Notes under the pieces: model-generated | Databases searched by the model: none | Told to the model about the DNA's origin: nothing | The model's input: the letters and a program-made list of their open reading frames with translations, nothing else | Part shown: positions 38,142-48,229 of the stretch, piece by piece | How the letters are laid out: each line of letters begins with the position of its first letter | Numbering within the stretch: the stretch's first letter is position 1 | Made by a program: the position numbers and the translations under genes | From: Hyphomicrobiales bacterium | Lineage (GTDB): Bacteria > Pseudomonadota > Alphaproteobacteria > Rhizobiales > Beijerinckiaceae | Assembly (NCBI GenBank): GCA_947454055.1 | Contig: CANGIS010000001.1 | Coordinates: forward strand, 62,001-126,000 | Direction of reading: 5' to 3' | DNA: 64,000 nt

Positions 38142-40628
38142 ATGCGTCTTTCCCGTTCCCGACAAGCCGAATTTGCCGAAGTTTCCAGCCATCTGAAGCT
38201 GTTTTTCGGCCGGAGGCTTTGGGAAGCCTTGGGCGTCGCTTTGCTGGTGCTCGCCATCTGCGTGGCCCTTGCCCTGATGACGTGGTCCGTTCAGGATCCG
38301 AGCTTCAATCAGGCCGTCAACCGGCCCGTCACCAATCTTCTGGGTCGTCCGGGCGCAATTGTCTCGGATATTATGATCCAGCTTTTCGGTCTTGCCGCTT
38401 TGTTTTGGCTGGCGCCTTTGGGCTTTTTGGGTTTCCGCCTGATGTCGGGCAAAACCGTGACCCGTCCGCGGCTCCGGCTTGTCATGTGGGTGGCGGGTGG
38501 CTTATCCGCATCGGCCCTGATCAGTGCTCTGCCGATCATGGGGGTATGGCCGCTTCCGATCGGGTTAGGCGGCATTGTCGGCGATGCGCTGCTGGGCCTC
38601 CTCCAGAAATTGCCGCTTATTGCCGGCATCTCGCCACGTCCGATCCTACTTGGCCTGTTTGGTTTTCTTGGCTTTTTTGGTCTTATCTGGTCTTCCGGCC
38701 TCAGCTTCGGCATCCGCAGACCCCGCAACCGGGCGCACTTCACCGGCACCTTCGCGCATGACAGTGACGAAAGCGATGTCGAAGACGACGAAAGCGACCG
38801 GACAAGCGAACCCGGCTTCGGGATCATTTGGGCCGGAGCCGTCATCCACGGGCTGTTGAGCCTCAAAAATGCGGTTAAACGCTGGTATCTTGCCCGCGTG
38901 ACGCCGGAGGATCTGTTCGATACGCAACGCTCGAACCGCTCGTCGCGGCACGAGCCAGGTTTCGGCGACACCATGCCAAACCGCGAATCTGAGGAAGACG
39001 AACCGGCAGCTCCTTCGGTTTCGCGTCCCAGAAAAGCTGCCGCTAAGCCTGCCAAGGCCGCGGTCACCAAAGCGGGCGAGCTGGATCTTTATACCCTGCC
39101 CTCGCCGACCCTTCTGAACGAAGCCAAAAAACTCGTCGGACCGGTCATGTCGAGCGACGCGCTGGAACAGAATGCCCGCATGCTGGAAGGCGTACTGGAG
39201 GATTTCGGCGTGCGCGGCGAGATCGTCAATGTCCGGCCCGGCCCCGTTGTCACCCTCTACGAACTCGAGCCCGCCCCCGGCATCAAATCATCGCGGGTGA
39301 TTGGCTTGGCAGACGACATTGCCCGCTCTATGAGCGCCATATCGGCCCGCGTCGCGGTTGTTCCCGGTCGCAACGCGATCGGCATCGAATTGCCCAATCA
39401 GCGCCGCGAAACGGTCTATTTCCGCGAGATGATTGCCAATGAGGATTTCAAAGCCAGCCAGATGAAACTGGCCGTAGCTTTGGGTAAAACGATTGGTGGC
39501 GAACCCGTGCTGGTGGATCTCGCCCGCATGCCGCATCTGCTTGTGGCGGGTACGACCGGTTCGGGAAAATCGGTGGCCATCAATACGATGATCTTGTCGC
39601 TTTTGTACCGGCTGAAGCCGGAACAATGCCGCCTGATCATGGTCGACCCGAAAATGCTGGAACTCTCGGTCTATGACGGCATTCCCCATCTTTTGACGCC
39701 GGTCGTCACCGATCCGCGCAAGGCCGTGGTCGCGCTGAAATGGGCCGTCCGCGAGATGGAAGAGCGCTACAAGAAAATGTCGAAACTCGGCGTGCGTAAC
39801 ATTGACGGCTTCAATGCCCGCGTCGCCGAAGCGGCGGCCAAGGGTGAAACCATCACCCGCACGGTTCAGACCGGTTTTGACCGCGACACCGGCGAGGCGA
39901 TTTTCGAAGACGAGATCATGACCCTTGAACAGATCCCCTATATTGTGGTGATCGTGGACGAGATGGCCGATCTCATGATGGTAGCGGGCAAGGATATCGA
40001 AGGCGCGATCCAGCGTCTGGCGCAAATGGCCCGTGCCGCCGGCATCCACGTCGTTTTGGCCACACAGCGCCCGTCGGTCGATGTCATCACCGGCACGATC
40101 AAGGCGAATTTCCCGACCCGCATCTCGTTTCAAGTGACCTCGAAAATCGACAGCCGGACGATTTTGGGCGAGCAGGGCGCCGAGCAATTGCTGGGTCAAG
40201 GCGATATGCTGTTCATGGCGGGCGGCGGACGCATCAGCCGTGTCCATGGACCCTTTGTGTCCGATGGCGAGGTCGAAAAAGTGGTTGCCCATCTCAAAGC
40301 GCAAGGACGTCCAAATTATCTCGACGAAGTGACCCGCGAGGATCAGGCCGATATGGAGGACGGCGCCGACGGGGCCGTTTTCGATCAGGGTAATTTTGGT
40401 ACCGCGGGTCAAGATCCCTACGATCAGGCCGTGGCCATCGTCTTGCGCGACCGCAAGGCCTCAACCTCCTATATTCAGCGTCGATTGCAGATCGGCTACA
40501 ACCGCGCGGCCTCGATCATGGAGCGAATGGAGCAGGAAGGTGTTGTCGGCCAGCCCAATCATGCCGGCAAGCGGGAAATTTTGCTCGAAGCCAAAACCGA
40601 TAGCGGGCGTGATTTTGACGGCGAATAA
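38142..40628 (+). CDS. ftsK: DNA translocase FtsK
   Basis: Septal DNA pump, 828 residues. Four N-terminal membrane helices (about 25-195: LGVALLVLAICVALALMTW; MIQLFGLAALFWLAPLGFLGF; LILGLFGFLGFFGLIW-type) anchor it at the septum. A short acidic/Arg-rich linker (about 205-325) follows, then the RecA-like motor with Walker A GTTGSGKSVAINTMI and Walker B YIVVIVDEMADLMMV. The C-terminal gamma winged helix (YDQAVAIVLRDRKASTSYIQR) reads orienting sequences and activates XerD. ATG at 38142 is used; a TTG lies one codon upstream. Confidence 0.96.
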   Translation: MRLSRSRQAEFAEVSSHLKLFFGRRLWEALGVALLVLAICVALALMTWSVQDPSFNQAVNRPVTNLLGRPGAIVSDIMIQLFGLAALFWLAPLGFLGFRLMSGKTVTRPRLRLVMWVAGGLSASALISALPIMGVWPLPIGLGGIVGDALLGLLQKLPLIAGISPRPILLGLFGFLGFFGLIWSSGLSFGIRRPRNRAHFTGTFAHDSDESDVEDDESDRTSEPGFGIIWAGAVIHGLLSLKNAVKRWYLARVTPEDLFDTQRSNRSSRHEPGFGDTMPNRESEEDEPAAPSVSRPRKAAAKPAKAAVTKAGELDLYTLPSPTLLNEAKKLVGPVMSSDALEQNARMLEGVLEDFGVRGEIVNVRPGPVVTLYELEPAPGIKSSRVIGLADDIARSMSAISARVAVVPGRNAIGIELPNQRRETVYFREMIANEDFKASQMKLAVALGKTIGGEPVLVDLARMPHLLVAGTTGSGKSVAINTMILSLLYRLKPEQCRLIMVDPKMLELSVYDGIPHLLTPVVTDPRKAVVALKWAVREMEERYKKMSKLGVRNIDGFNARVAEAAAKGETITRTVQTGFDRDTGEAIFEDEIMTLEQIPYIVVIVDEMADLMMVAGKDIEGAIQRLAQMARAAGIHVVLATQRPSVDVITGTIKANFPTRISFQVTSKIDSRTILGEQGAEQLLGQGDMLFMAGGGRISRVHGPFVSDGEVEKVVAHLKAQGRPNYLDEVTREDQADMEDGADGAVFDQGNFGTAGQDPYDQAVAIVLRDRKASTSYIQRRLQIGYNRAASIMERMEQEGVVGQPNHAGKREILLEAKTDSGRDFDGE

Positions 40629-40647
40629 TCCCCCGCTCAAGCAACAG

Positions 40648-41409
40648 ATGACAGACTTCAAGGTCTATCGCCGCGTCATCGGTGGGGTGTTGGCCGGTTA
40701 CCTGATGGCAAGCCTTGGTGCCGAGGCACAATCGCTGCCCGGTAAAATTCCCTTGCCACCCCGTCGGCCGGCGGATCTGGGCAGTTCAGCGACTGTGCCT
40801 GAAGCCGCACCGGCCGCCGTGCAACTGGCAAAACCTGCGCCGGCGAAGCCTGCACCCTCCGACCTGTCCCCTGACGAATTGCTCGTCGCCGTCAACGAAC
40901 AGCTCACCGCACTCAAGCAATTCAGCGCCAAGTTCAGCCAGATCAGCAGCAATGGCCAACAAGTGACCGGAAAACTGACGGTGCTCAGGCCCGGTCGGCT
41001 GAGGTTTGATTACAATCCGCCCAGCGCAATAACGATCATTGCCGATGGCAGTCAGGTCGCGGTGATGGATTCGCGGCTGGGCACGCAAGATGTGTATTCC
41101 ATCGGGCTGACACCATTAAAATTCCTGCTCGGCAGTTCCATTGATCTGGCGCGTGACTTCAAAATTACCGAAGTAGGCACGGAAGGCGACAAAGTTACCG
41201 TCTATGGCGATGACTCCTCCACATTTGGCGGCACCTCCCACGTGTCCCTCGGCTTTGATGCCAAAACATTGCTTCTGAAACAATGGAATGTCACCGATCC
41301 GCAAGGATACGAGGTGCAAGTCGTCCTGACCAATATCGACACACGACACGAACCTGACCCGATGCTGTTTGTTATTCCTGTCCGTCCGGAACTCAGAAAC
41401 AAAAATTAA
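40648..41409 (+). CDS. lolA: LolA-family outer-membrane lipoprotein carrier
   Basis: Periplasmic lipoprotein chaperone, 253 residues. A signal peptide (VIGGVLAGYLMASLGAEA) is followed by a Pro/Ala-rich spacer to residue 70 and a LolA domain (LKQFSAKFSQISSNGQQVTGKL; RPGRLRFDYNPPSAITIIADG; LGTQDVYSIGLTPLKFLLG). The start, 19 nt after ftsK, has no clear ribosome site, so coupling to ftsK is likely. ftsK-lolA-xthA is a typical alphaproteobacterial order. Confidence 0.9.
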   Translation: MTDFKVYRRVIGGVLAGYLMASLGAEAQSLPGKIPLPPRRPADLGSSATVPEAAPAAVQLAKPAPAKPAPSDLSPDELLVAVNEQLTALKQFSAKFSQISSNGQQVTGKLTVLRPGRLRFDYNPPSAITIIADGSQVAVMDSRLGTQDVYSIGLTPLKFLLGSSIDLARDFKITEVGTEGDKVTVYGDDSSTFGGTSHVSLGFDAKTLLLKQWNVTDPQGYEVQVVLTNIDTRHEPDPMLFVIPVRPELRNKN

Positions 41410-41495
41410 GCGGCGTTTTGCGCGTGCAAATCCTTTCTGCCCTTGCTTGCGAAGGCTCAAAACTTTACCCCTTACCTTAAATGAAGGGAATTCAG

Positions 41496-42308
41496 ATGAG
41501 CCTGACCGTCGCAACATGGAATATCAACTCCGTCCGGCTGCGCTCCGGCCTCGTGCAGCGCTTCCTTGAAGAAACACGCCCCGATGTCTTGTGTTTGCAG
41601 GAAACAAAATGTCCGGACGATCAATTTCCAGGCAGTGATTTCAAAAAGCTCGGCTATGGCCACATCGCGGTAAATGGCCAAAAAGGCTATCACGGCGTGG
41701 CGATCCTCTCACGTCTGCCCTTCATCAGCCAAGACGCGAAGATCTTTGCCGACAAGAATGATTGCCGGCACATCAGCGTTACCTTCGGTGCCGAGGCCCG
41801 CGCGGCCAAAGACGTCACCATCCATAATTTTTACGTTCCTGCGGGTGGCGATATACCCAACCCCGAGGCCAACGAAAAATTCGCCCACAAACTGGCCTTT
41901 CTCGATGAAATGCGCGACTGGGGCGCGAGCGACAAGCCGGCATCCGGCAAGGCTATTCTGGTCGGCGATCTCAATGTCGCGCCGCTCGAGAACGATGTCT
42001 GGAGCCACAAGCAGATGCTTGATGTTGTATCGCACACGCCAATTGAGTGCGAAAAATTGGCCGCCGCCATCCAATCAGCCGACTGGGTCGATGCCATCCG
42101 CACGCTCAAGCCGGAACCGGAGCGCGTCTACACCTGGTGGAGCTACCGCGCCGCCGATTGGGAAGCCTCCAACCGCGGTCGCAGGCTCGACCACATCTGG
42201 GTATCGAAAGATCTTGCCCCGGGACTTTCCGCCATCGACATCCACCGCGGCGCCCGCAGTTGGGAACGGCCGTCCGATCACGTTCCCGTGACCGTGACGA
42301 TCGCTTAG
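41496..42308 (+). CDS. xthA: Exodeoxyribonuclease III
   Basis: AP endonuclease/3'-5' exonuclease for base-excision repair, 270 residues of the EEP fold. It shows ATWNINSVRLRSGLV, DVLCLQETKCPDDQFP with the metal-binding glutamate, GYHGVAILSRLP, FYVPAGGD, VGDLNVAPLENDVW and a C-terminal RRLDHIWVSKDLA and SWERPSDHVPVTV with the catalytic Asp-His pair. ATG at 41496 has AAGGGA six bases upstream. Confidence 0.95.
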   Translation: MSLTVATWNINSVRLRSGLVQRFLEETRPDVLCLQETKCPDDQFPGSDFKKLGYGHIAVNGQKGYHGVAILSRLPFISQDAKIFADKNDCRHISVTFGAEARAAKDVTIHNFYVPAGGDIPNPEANEKFAHKLAFLDEMRDWGASDKPASGKAILVGDLNVAPLENDVWSHKQMLDVVSHTPIECEKLAAAIQSADWVDAIRTLKPEPERVYTWWSYRAADWEASNRGRRLDHIWVSKDLAPGLSAIDIHRGARSWERPSDHVPVTVTIA

Positions 42309-42317
42309 TAAGGAATC

Positions 42318-42761
42318 TTATCCCGATATTTTGGCGATCTGCGCCAGGGCATTGCTGAACCGATCAGCCCGTTCGGCAAGTTTTTGTCGAAGCGCAAAAG
42401 CAACATCGGGGTACTCGGTCAAAAGCCGCTGGATCAGCTTGCGCGGCAGCACGATCAAGCTCGTGGCCTCGCGGGCGACCGCAATCGTCGGGCGCTCGCT
42501 TGGCACCAACAGGGCATATTCGCCGATCAGGGCACCGGGTCGGGCTTGTTCCAGGACCGAATTATCGTCGGATAATAGGGCAATCAGGCCAGATTGCACC
42601 AAATATCCCTCATCCGCCGCCTCGCCCCGCATGAACAATGTCTCGTGCGGGCGTAAAACCCGGCGATCGGCGGCAAACAACATCAGACGCAGCTGATCGT
42701 TTTCGAAAACATCAAAAAAATCCAGCCGCCGCAACAAGGCAATATCGTCATCAAGCGCCAT
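42318..42761 (-). CDS. Stand-alone cyclic-nucleotide-binding-domain protein
   Basis: A 147-residue protein consisting of one cNMP-binding domain. The phosphate-binding cassette is PGALIGEYALLVPSERPTIAVA, keeping the Gly-Glu and Arg positions that bind cyclic nucleotides, and is preceded by LRPHETLFMRGEAADEGYLVQSGLIALL. There is no helix-turn-helix, so unlike Crp it cannot bind DNA itself. Its ATG has GGAGAG seven bases upstream and overlaps the 3' end of the regulator gene by 11 nt, so the two are made together and may interact. Confidence 0.85.
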   Translation of the reverse strand: MALDDDIALLRRLDFFDVFENDQLRLMLFAADRRVLRPHETLFMRGEAADEGYLVQSGLIALLSDDNSVLEQARPGALIGEYALLVPSERPTIAVAREATSLIVLPRKLIQRLLTEYPDVAFALRQKLAERADRFSNALAQIAKISG

Positions 42762-43428
42762 CAGACCGCTCTCCTTCGGGTAATTCCACGAGACGATAAC
42801 CCCCGGCCTCGGTGACCAGAAGTTCCGCATTGGCGGGATCGCGCTCGATTTTCTGGCGAAGCCTGTAAATATGGGTCTCCAGCGTATGTGTGCTCACATG
42901 TTCGTTGTAGCCCCAAATTTGCGTCAGCAACACATCCCGCGCCACCAGTTCGCCGCCGGCGCGGTGCATAAAGCGCAAAATATCGGCTTCCTTATCGGTG
43001 AGCTTTTCCGCTTTACCGTCCGGATCCACCAACGTTTTTGACCCCACCATGAGGCGATAGGCCCCGATGGTGATCCAAGGATCCTCACGGGCCTCAAATG
43101 AGCGAATAGCGCCACGCATCCGCGCGATCATCGCGGAAAAGCGCGCTGGAAGCGCCAAATGTTCAACGCCGTCCACCAGTTCGCCCTTCCCGCCCAGCAC
43201 GAGAACCGGCCCGCGATAACCCGCCGCTCTTAATTCAGCTGAAGCCTGCCCGGCTTCACCCAGAATCATAGCGAGATCAATCCGCTCTGAATCCAGTTTC
43301 CGGACGAACTGGACGGGACGCTGAGCAGGCTGAACACGCAAATCGGGATCAAGCCCGACCTGATCGGAAAGAGCCTTCGCCTGATCGGGATCGTCCGCCA
43401 GCAAAAGAAGTGAAAGCGCTTCAACCAT
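42751..43428 (-). CDS. OmpR-type DNA-binding protein with degenerate receiver domain
   Basis: A 225-residue protein with response-regulator layout. The N-terminal domain (1-110) keeps the fold and acidic residues D12-D13 but has leucine 56 where the phosphorylated aspartate should be (IDLAMILGEAG), and lacks the conserved lysine (LALPARF). The C-terminal winged helix (about 115-217) is intact: LTDKEADILRFMHRAGGELVARDVL, ETHIYRLRQKIE and LLVTEAGGYRL. It probably binds DNA without phosphorylation. Co-translated with the cyclic-nucleotide-binding protein. Confidence 0.88.
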   Translation of the reverse strand: MVEALSLLLLADDPDQAKALSDQVGLDPDLRVQPAQRPVQFVRKLDSERIDLAMILGEAGQASAELRAAGYRGPVLVLGGKGELVDGVEHLALPARFSAMIARMRGAIRSFEAREDPWITIGAYRLMVGSKTLVDPDGKAEKLTDKEADILRFMHRAGGELVARDVLLTQIWGYNEHVSTHTLETHIYRLRQKIERDPANAELLVTEAGGYRLVELPEGERSDGA

Positions 43429-43566
43429 GCTTAACCGTAGCCTCTATCCAGTCCAGTGTCGGGCATACAAGGCACCTTGCAAGGCACCTTGCTCCCTCAC
43501 GATCGCGTGAGTAGACCAGCGCGAACGTCAATAGCAAGGCTTTGGTTCTTTTCGGATTCGAGATTG

Positions 43567-44091
43567 ATGGCACGACACACCATAATCCATCTGTATCCCC
43601 ACCCCGGCGATCGCCGACGCGGCATCTTGCGTGTGGGAAGCCTGTCGTTGCCCTGCGCTTTGGGCCGGTCAGGTCCGATCGTCCGAAAGCGGGAAGGGGA
43701 TGGCGGCACCCCCCGAACCGAACTTCGTCCCGTAGCCATCTATTTCCGGCCGGATCATTGGGCTTTTAGATCGTTTATTTTGCCACATTACCCGATTTCC
43801 AAAACGGATGGCTGGTGCGACGATTCCTCTTCGCCACGCTATAACCGGCGGATCAACCTTCCGAGCCGCCTGTCGCACGAAAGACTTTGGCGCGATGATC
43901 GGGTTTACGACATCGTCATCGAGACCAATTGGAACCATCGGCCAGCGATAGCTGGATTGGGCAGCGCTATTTTCATCCATCTGGCCCGCCCGGGCTTTCA
44001 GCCAACCGAAGGCTGCATCGCGCTTGACCGGAAGGGGATGCGGTTGCTTCTGCCACTGCTTAACCGCTTAACCCGTCTGATGGTTCACTGA
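43567..44091 (+). CDS. L,D-transpeptidase (YkuD-domain) family protein
   Basis: A 174-residue protein with a compact YkuD-type catalytic domain. The histidine and nucleophilic cysteine lie in FIHLARPGFQPTEGCIALDRKGM, where TEGC replaces the classical SHGC. No signal peptide is evident with this start; an upstream in-frame ATG at 43456 would add 37 residues without obvious signal character. Relatives cross-link peptidoglycan or attach envelope proteins to it, but export and substrate are unclear here. Confidence 0.83.
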   Translation: MARHTIIHLYPHPGDRRRGILRVGSLSLPCALGRSGPIVRKREGDGGTPRTELRPVAIYFRPDHWAFRSFILPHYPISKTDGWCDDSSSPRYNRRINLPSRLSHERLWRDDRVYDIVIETNWNHRPAIAGLGSAIFIHLARPGFQPTEGCIALDRKGMRLLLPLLNRLTRLMVH

Positions 44092-44123
44092 CCACCGTCG
44101 CACTCTTTTGAAAGGACCTGCTT

Positions 44124-44798
44124 GTGTCCCCATCCACGAAAGCCTGCCTGCTGTTTGATATTGATGGTACGCTGGTCGATACCGACCGCGTTCACATTGT
44201 GGCCTTCAACGAGGTTACCCGCCCTTATGGGGTTATGGTTGACGCGGAAACCTACAAGACAAAGGTATCCGGCCGGATCAACAGCGAGATTCTGGCCGAT
44301 CTCCTGCCCCATGTTCCAGCGCATGAGCACGCGGCCATCGGGCACCGAAAAGAAGCGCTGTTTCGCGCCATGGCCACCGAGATGGAACCGCTTGAGGGGC
44401 TGATGGATCTGCTCGATTGGGCCGATTCCGTTGGCCTGTGCTACGCCGCAGTGACCAATGCACCGCGGGAAAATGCCGAATTGGTTCTTCGTACCCTCAA
44501 GGCTACCGAGCGGTTCGCAGCCATCATCCTCTCGGATGATCTGCCACACGCCAAACCGCATCCCCTGCCCTATCTTACCGGTCTGCAGCGGTTAAACGGC
44601 GATGCTACCCGCAGCGTGGCGTTCGAAGATTCAAAAGCCGGCGTTCAATCGGCGCATGCGGCGGGCTTGGGCGTTGTCGGCATGACGACGTCGCTCGATG
44701 CATCGACCCTGACCGGTTTGGGAGCCAAGTTCGCCACACCCGATTACCACGGTACCGCGCTTCGCGACTTCATCAAGGATCGAACCAGTATCGCCTAG
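44124..44798 (+). CDS. HAD-superfamily hydrolase (phosphatase)
   Basis: A 224-residue subfamily IA HAD phosphatase. Motif I LLFDIDGTLVDTDRVH gives the nucleophile, motif II is AAVTNAPRENAE, motif III the lysine in DLPHAKPHPLPYL, and motif IV VAFEDSKAGVQSAHAAG. The helical cap lies at about 18-80. Substrate is unknown; small sugar phosphates are typical. It starts with GTG behind AAAGGA. Its TAG stop overlaps the stop of yggS on the other strand (CTAG). Confidence 0.9.
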   Translation: MSPSTKACLLFDIDGTLVDTDRVHIVAFNEVTRPYGVMVDAETYKTKVSGRINSEILADLLPHVPAHEHAAIGHRKEALFRAMATEMEPLEGLMDLLDWADSVGLCYAAVTNAPRENAELVLRTLKATERFAAIILSDDLPHAKPHPLPYLTGLQRLNGDATRSVAFEDSKAGVQSAHAAGLGVVGMTTSLDASTLTGLGAKFATPDYHGTALRDFIKDRTSIA

Positions 44799-45475
44799 CC
44801 GCGATGCCCGAAAATGGCGCTGCCGACCCGAACATGGGTAGCCCCCATCTGGATTGCTGCCTCGAAATCGGCGCTCATGCCCATTGAGAGCGTTTGAAGA
44901 CCATTTCGTTCGGCGATTTTGCGCAACAATCCGAAATGCGCCGAAGGCGGCTCGTCAACGGGCGGGATGCACATCAACCCTTCGATCGGCAAATGCCACT
45001 CGTCGCGGCAGCGCTGCAAAAACGCGTCGGCTTCAAGCGGCGGGATGCCGGCTTTTTGCACCTCTTCGCCGGTATTGACCTGCACATAGAGCTTCGGGCG
45101 TCGGTCGGTCTTCAAAAACTCTTTCGACAGCGCTTCGGCAATCGAGGGCCGATCAACGGTTTCGATCACGTCGAACAAGGCAACCGCTTCCTTGGCTTTA
45201 TTGCTTTGCAGCGGCCCGATCAGATGTAGTTCGACATCGGGAAAGCGGGCCTTAAATTCTGGCCATTTGGCGAGCGATTCTTGGACGCGGTTTTCGCCAA
45301 AAACGCGCTGACCATCTTCCAGAACCGGCACGATAGCATCCGCAAAATAAGTTTTTGACACCGCAACAAGGGTCACATCGGCCTTTTTCCGGCCAGCATC
45401 ACGGCTAGCGCGGTCAATCTCGGCCCGAACCTGTCGCAACCGCGCAACGACGTCACTCCCCAAGGCATCCGACAT
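44795..45475 (-). CDS. yggS: YggS-family PLP homeostasis protein
   Basis: PLP-binding alanine-racemase-fold protein (PLPBP), 226 residues, keeping pyridoxal phosphate and amino-acid pools balanced. It has [15 protein letters not shown] with the PLP lysine, [29 protein letters not shown] and [28 protein letters not shown]. The ATG at 45475 has AGGAG eight bases upstream. Divergent from leuS. Confidence 0.94.
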   Translation of the reverse strand: MSDALGSDVVARLRQVRAEIDRASRDAGRKKADVTLVAVSKTYFADAIVPVLEDGQRVFGENRVQESLAKWPEFKARFPDVELHLIGPLQSNKAKEAVALFDVIETVDRPSIAEALSKEFLKTDRRPKLYVQVNTGEEVQKAGIPPLEADAFLQRCRDEWHLPIEGLMCIPPVDEPPSAHFGLLRKIAERNGLQTLSMGMSADFEAAIQMGATHVRVGSAIFGHRG

Positions 45476-45601
45476 TTCGCGCGCTCCTGTTTCCAACGAT
45501 TGACCCCAAGGCCCAAATCGTGTCCTAGTCCGGTTGAGCCGCGCGACGCAAGCGTTTGCGCGAAGGTATTTCATTGCACAGTACACTTAGTCGGAATTGA
45601 C

Positions 45602-48229
45602 ATGACAACCGAGCGTTACAACGCCCGCGAAGCCGAGCGGAAATGGCAGCAGATCTGGGACTCCCGGGAACTTTTCCGCACCAAAAATGATGACCCGCGC
45701 CCGAAATATTACGTGCTCGAGATGTTTCCCTACCCGTCGGGGCGCATCCATATGGGTCATGTGCGCAATTACGCCATGGGTGACGTGGTGGCGCGCTACA
45801 AACGCGCCCGCGGTTTCAACGTCTTGCACCCGATGGGGTGGGACGCATTCGGCATGCCTGCAGAAAACGCGGCGATGGCCAACAAGACGCATCCCGCTAC
45901 CTGGACCTATGCCAATATCGCCACCATGCGCGCCCAGCTTAAAAGCATGGGGCTGTCGCTCGATTGGCATCGCGAGATCGCCACTTGCGATCCATCCTAT
46001 TACAAGCACCAGCAGCGGATGTTCCTCGACTTTCTGCAAAACGGGCTGATCGACCGCAAAACGGCCAAAGTAAACTGGGATCCGGAAGATCAGACCGTTC
46101 TGGCCAATGAACAGGTGATCGACGGACGCGGTTGGCGCTCCGGCGCACTGGTCGAACAGCGTGAATTGACGCAGTGGTTCTTCAAGATTTCCGACTATGC
46201 GCAGGAACTCAACGACGCGCTTGACGGTTTGGAGCGCTGGCCGGAAAAAGTCCGGCTGATGCAGAAGAACTGGATCGGTCGCTCGGAAGGTCTTTCGGTT
46301 CGCTTTGCTCTGGAGGCGAAAACCGCCCCACAAGGTGAAAGCGACATCGAAATCTACACGACACGGCCTGATACCTTGTTCGGTGCCAGCTTCATCGCGC
46401 TGGCGCCCGAGCATCCGCTGGCCAAAAAAGTCGCGCAGAATTCTCCGGAGCTGGCGGCGTTTATCGACGAATGCCGGCGCATGGGTACAGCCCAAGAAGC
46501 CATTGATAAAGCTGAGAAAAAAGGGTTTGATACCGGTATTAGGGTAGCGCATCCGTTTGATCCGAGCTGGACGCTTCCCGTCTATGTCGCCAATTTTATT
46601 TTGATGGAATACGGCACCGGCGCGATTTTTGGCTGCCCGGCCCATGACCAACGCGATTTTGACTTCGCCACCGCCTACAAACTGCCGATCAAAACCGTCG
46701 TATGCCCTGCCGATGCCGAGCCAAAAACCTTTCAAGTGGGCGAGGCGCCCTATGATGGCGAAGGCTTGCTGGTCAATTCATCGTTTCTGGACGGATTAAC
46801 AATTACCGCGGCCAAAGAAGAAGTCGCCAAGCGGCTTGAAACCGTTACGCTGGGTTCGGCGCCGGTCGGCAAGCGCAAAGTTAATTTCCGCCTGCGGGAC
46901 TGGGGTATTTCACGGCAACGCTATTGGGGTTGCCCTATTCCGGTCATCCATTGCGAGGTGTGCGGCACGGTTCCGGTTCCGATCAAGGATTTGCCGGTTA
47001 AATTGCCGGAAGATGTTACCTTTGATGTGCCGGGTAATCCGCTAGACCGTCATCCGACATGGAAACATGTTGGCTGCCCGCATTGCGGCAAGCCGGCGCG
47101 GCGTGAAACCGACACGATGGACACCTTCGTCGACTCGTCCTGGTATTTTGCGCGCTTTACCGATCCGTGGATCGAGGATCAGCCGACAGACCGCAAAGCG
47201 GTCGATAGCTGGTTACCGGTCAACCAGTATATTGGCGGCATCGAACACGCGATCCTGCATCTGCTCTATTCACGTTTCTTCACGCGAGCGATGAAAAAGA
47301 CCGGTCACGCGGGCATTAGCGAGCCTTTCGACGGTCTTTTCACGCAAGGCATGGTGGTTCACGAGACTTATCGGGATGCCAATGGTCAATGGGTGTCTCC
47401 TGCCGAGATTGAAATTGTCTCCGACGGGACGGACCGTTCGGCCAAGCTGCTGACAACCGGTGCGCCGGTCGATATTGGCTCGATCGAAAAAATGTCGAAA
47501 TCGAAGCGCAACACGATTGATCCGGACGACATTATCGGCACATTCGGGGCTGACACGGCCCGTTGGTTCATGTTGTCCGATTCACCACCCGAGCGCGATG
47601 TGATCTGGACGGAAGAAGGCGTTCAGGGCGCCGCGCGCTTCGTGCAGCGGCTCTGGCGGCTGGTGGGCGAGGTTGCCGACCTGAATCCGTCTCCCAACGC
47701 GCATGATGCTGCGGCTGAAGATGCTGTTTTGACCATCCGGAAAGCCGCCCATCGCGCCATTATTCGGGTTGAAGAGGATGTTGAGCGCCTGCGGTTCAAC
47801 CGGTGTGTTGCCCACGCCTATGAGCTCGCCAATGCCCTGCAAGCCGAATTGGCCGTTAAAAAGGACAAGCCCGTCAGTCCTGAATGGATTGCGGCCATGC
47901 GGGAAGCGGCCACCTTCCTGGTTCAGATCATTGCTCCGATGATGCCTCATCTGGCGGAAGAATGCTGGTTGGCGCTGGGATCGGATGCCCTTGTGGCTGA
48001 AACGGCGTGGCCTGTGGCCGATCACGCCCTGATCGTCGAAAATGACATCACGATCCCGATCCAGATCAATGGCAAAAAGCGCGGTGAAATCACCATCAGC
48101 CGGGAGGCCGACGCCAAGACGGTAGAAGCGGCGGTTTTGGCCCTTGAAGCCATCCAGATGGCCTTGGAAGGCAAGCCGGTTAAAAAAGTGGTGGTTGTGC
48201 CGCAAAGGATCGTTAATGTCGTCGTATAG
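45602..48229 (+). CDS. leuS: Leucyl-tRNA synthetase
   Basis: Class I synthetase of 875 residues, the family length. It has the HIGH-type motif [14 protein letters not shown], the editing CP1 domain (about 225-420, including [13 protein letters not shown] and [19 protein letters not shown]), a zinc-like CEVCGTV/CPHCG pair, WYFARFTDP and the KMSKS loop KMSKSKRN, then the anticodon-binding domain. The start at 45602 matches the family beginning [16 protein letters not shown]. Overlaps lptE by 14 nt. Confidence 0.97.
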   Translation: MTTERYNAREAERKWQQIWDSRELFRTKNDDPRPKYYVLEMFPYPSGRIHMGHVRNYAMGDVVARYKRARGFNVLHPMGWDAFGMPAENAAMANKTHPATWTYANIATMRAQLKSMGLSLDWHREIATCDPSYYKHQQRMFLDFLQNGLIDRKTAKVNWDPEDQTVLANEQVIDGRGWRSGALVEQRELTQWFFKISDYAQELNDALDGLERWPEKVRLMQKNWIGRSEGLSVRFALEAKTAPQGESDIEIYTTRPDTLFGASFIALAPEHPLAKKVAQNSPELAAFIDECRRMGTAQEAIDKAEKKGFDTGIRVAHPFDPSWTLPVYVANFILMEYGTGAIFGCPAHDQRDFDFATAYKLPIKTVVCPADAEPKTFQVGEAPYDGEGLLVNSSFLDGLTITAAKEEVAKRLETVTLGSAPVGKRKVNFRLRDWGISRQRYWGCPIPVIHCEVCGTVPVPIKDLPVKLPEDVTFDVPGNPLDRHPTWKHVGCPHCGKPARRETDTMDTFVDSSWYFARFTDPWIEDQPTDRKAVDSWLPVNQYIGGIEHAILHLLYSRFFTRAMKKTGHAGISEPFDGLFTQGMVVHETYRDANGQWVSPAEIEIVSDGTDRSAKLLTTGAPVDIGSIEKMSKSKRNTIDPDDIIGTFGADTARWFMLSDSPPERDVIWTEEGVQGAARFVQRLWRLVGEVADLNPSPNAHDAAAEDAVLTIRKAAHRAIIRVEEDVERLRFNRCVAHAYELANALQAELAVKKDKPVSPEWIAAMREAATFLVQIIAPMMPHLAEECWLALGSDALVAETAWPVADHALIVENDITIPIQINGKKRGEITISREADAKTVEAAVLALEAIQMALEGKPVKKVVVVPQRIVNVVV

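Noticed and set aside
39288-40412. A 374-codon open frame on the minus strand inside ftsK
   Set aside because: It is antisense to the ftsK motor domain, has a His/Arg-rich composition typical of a shadow frame, and FtsK motifs in the other frame are complete.
45587-46735. A 382-codon minus-strand open frame opposite leuS
   Set aside because: Antisense shadow of a high-GC conserved gene; no recognisable domain.
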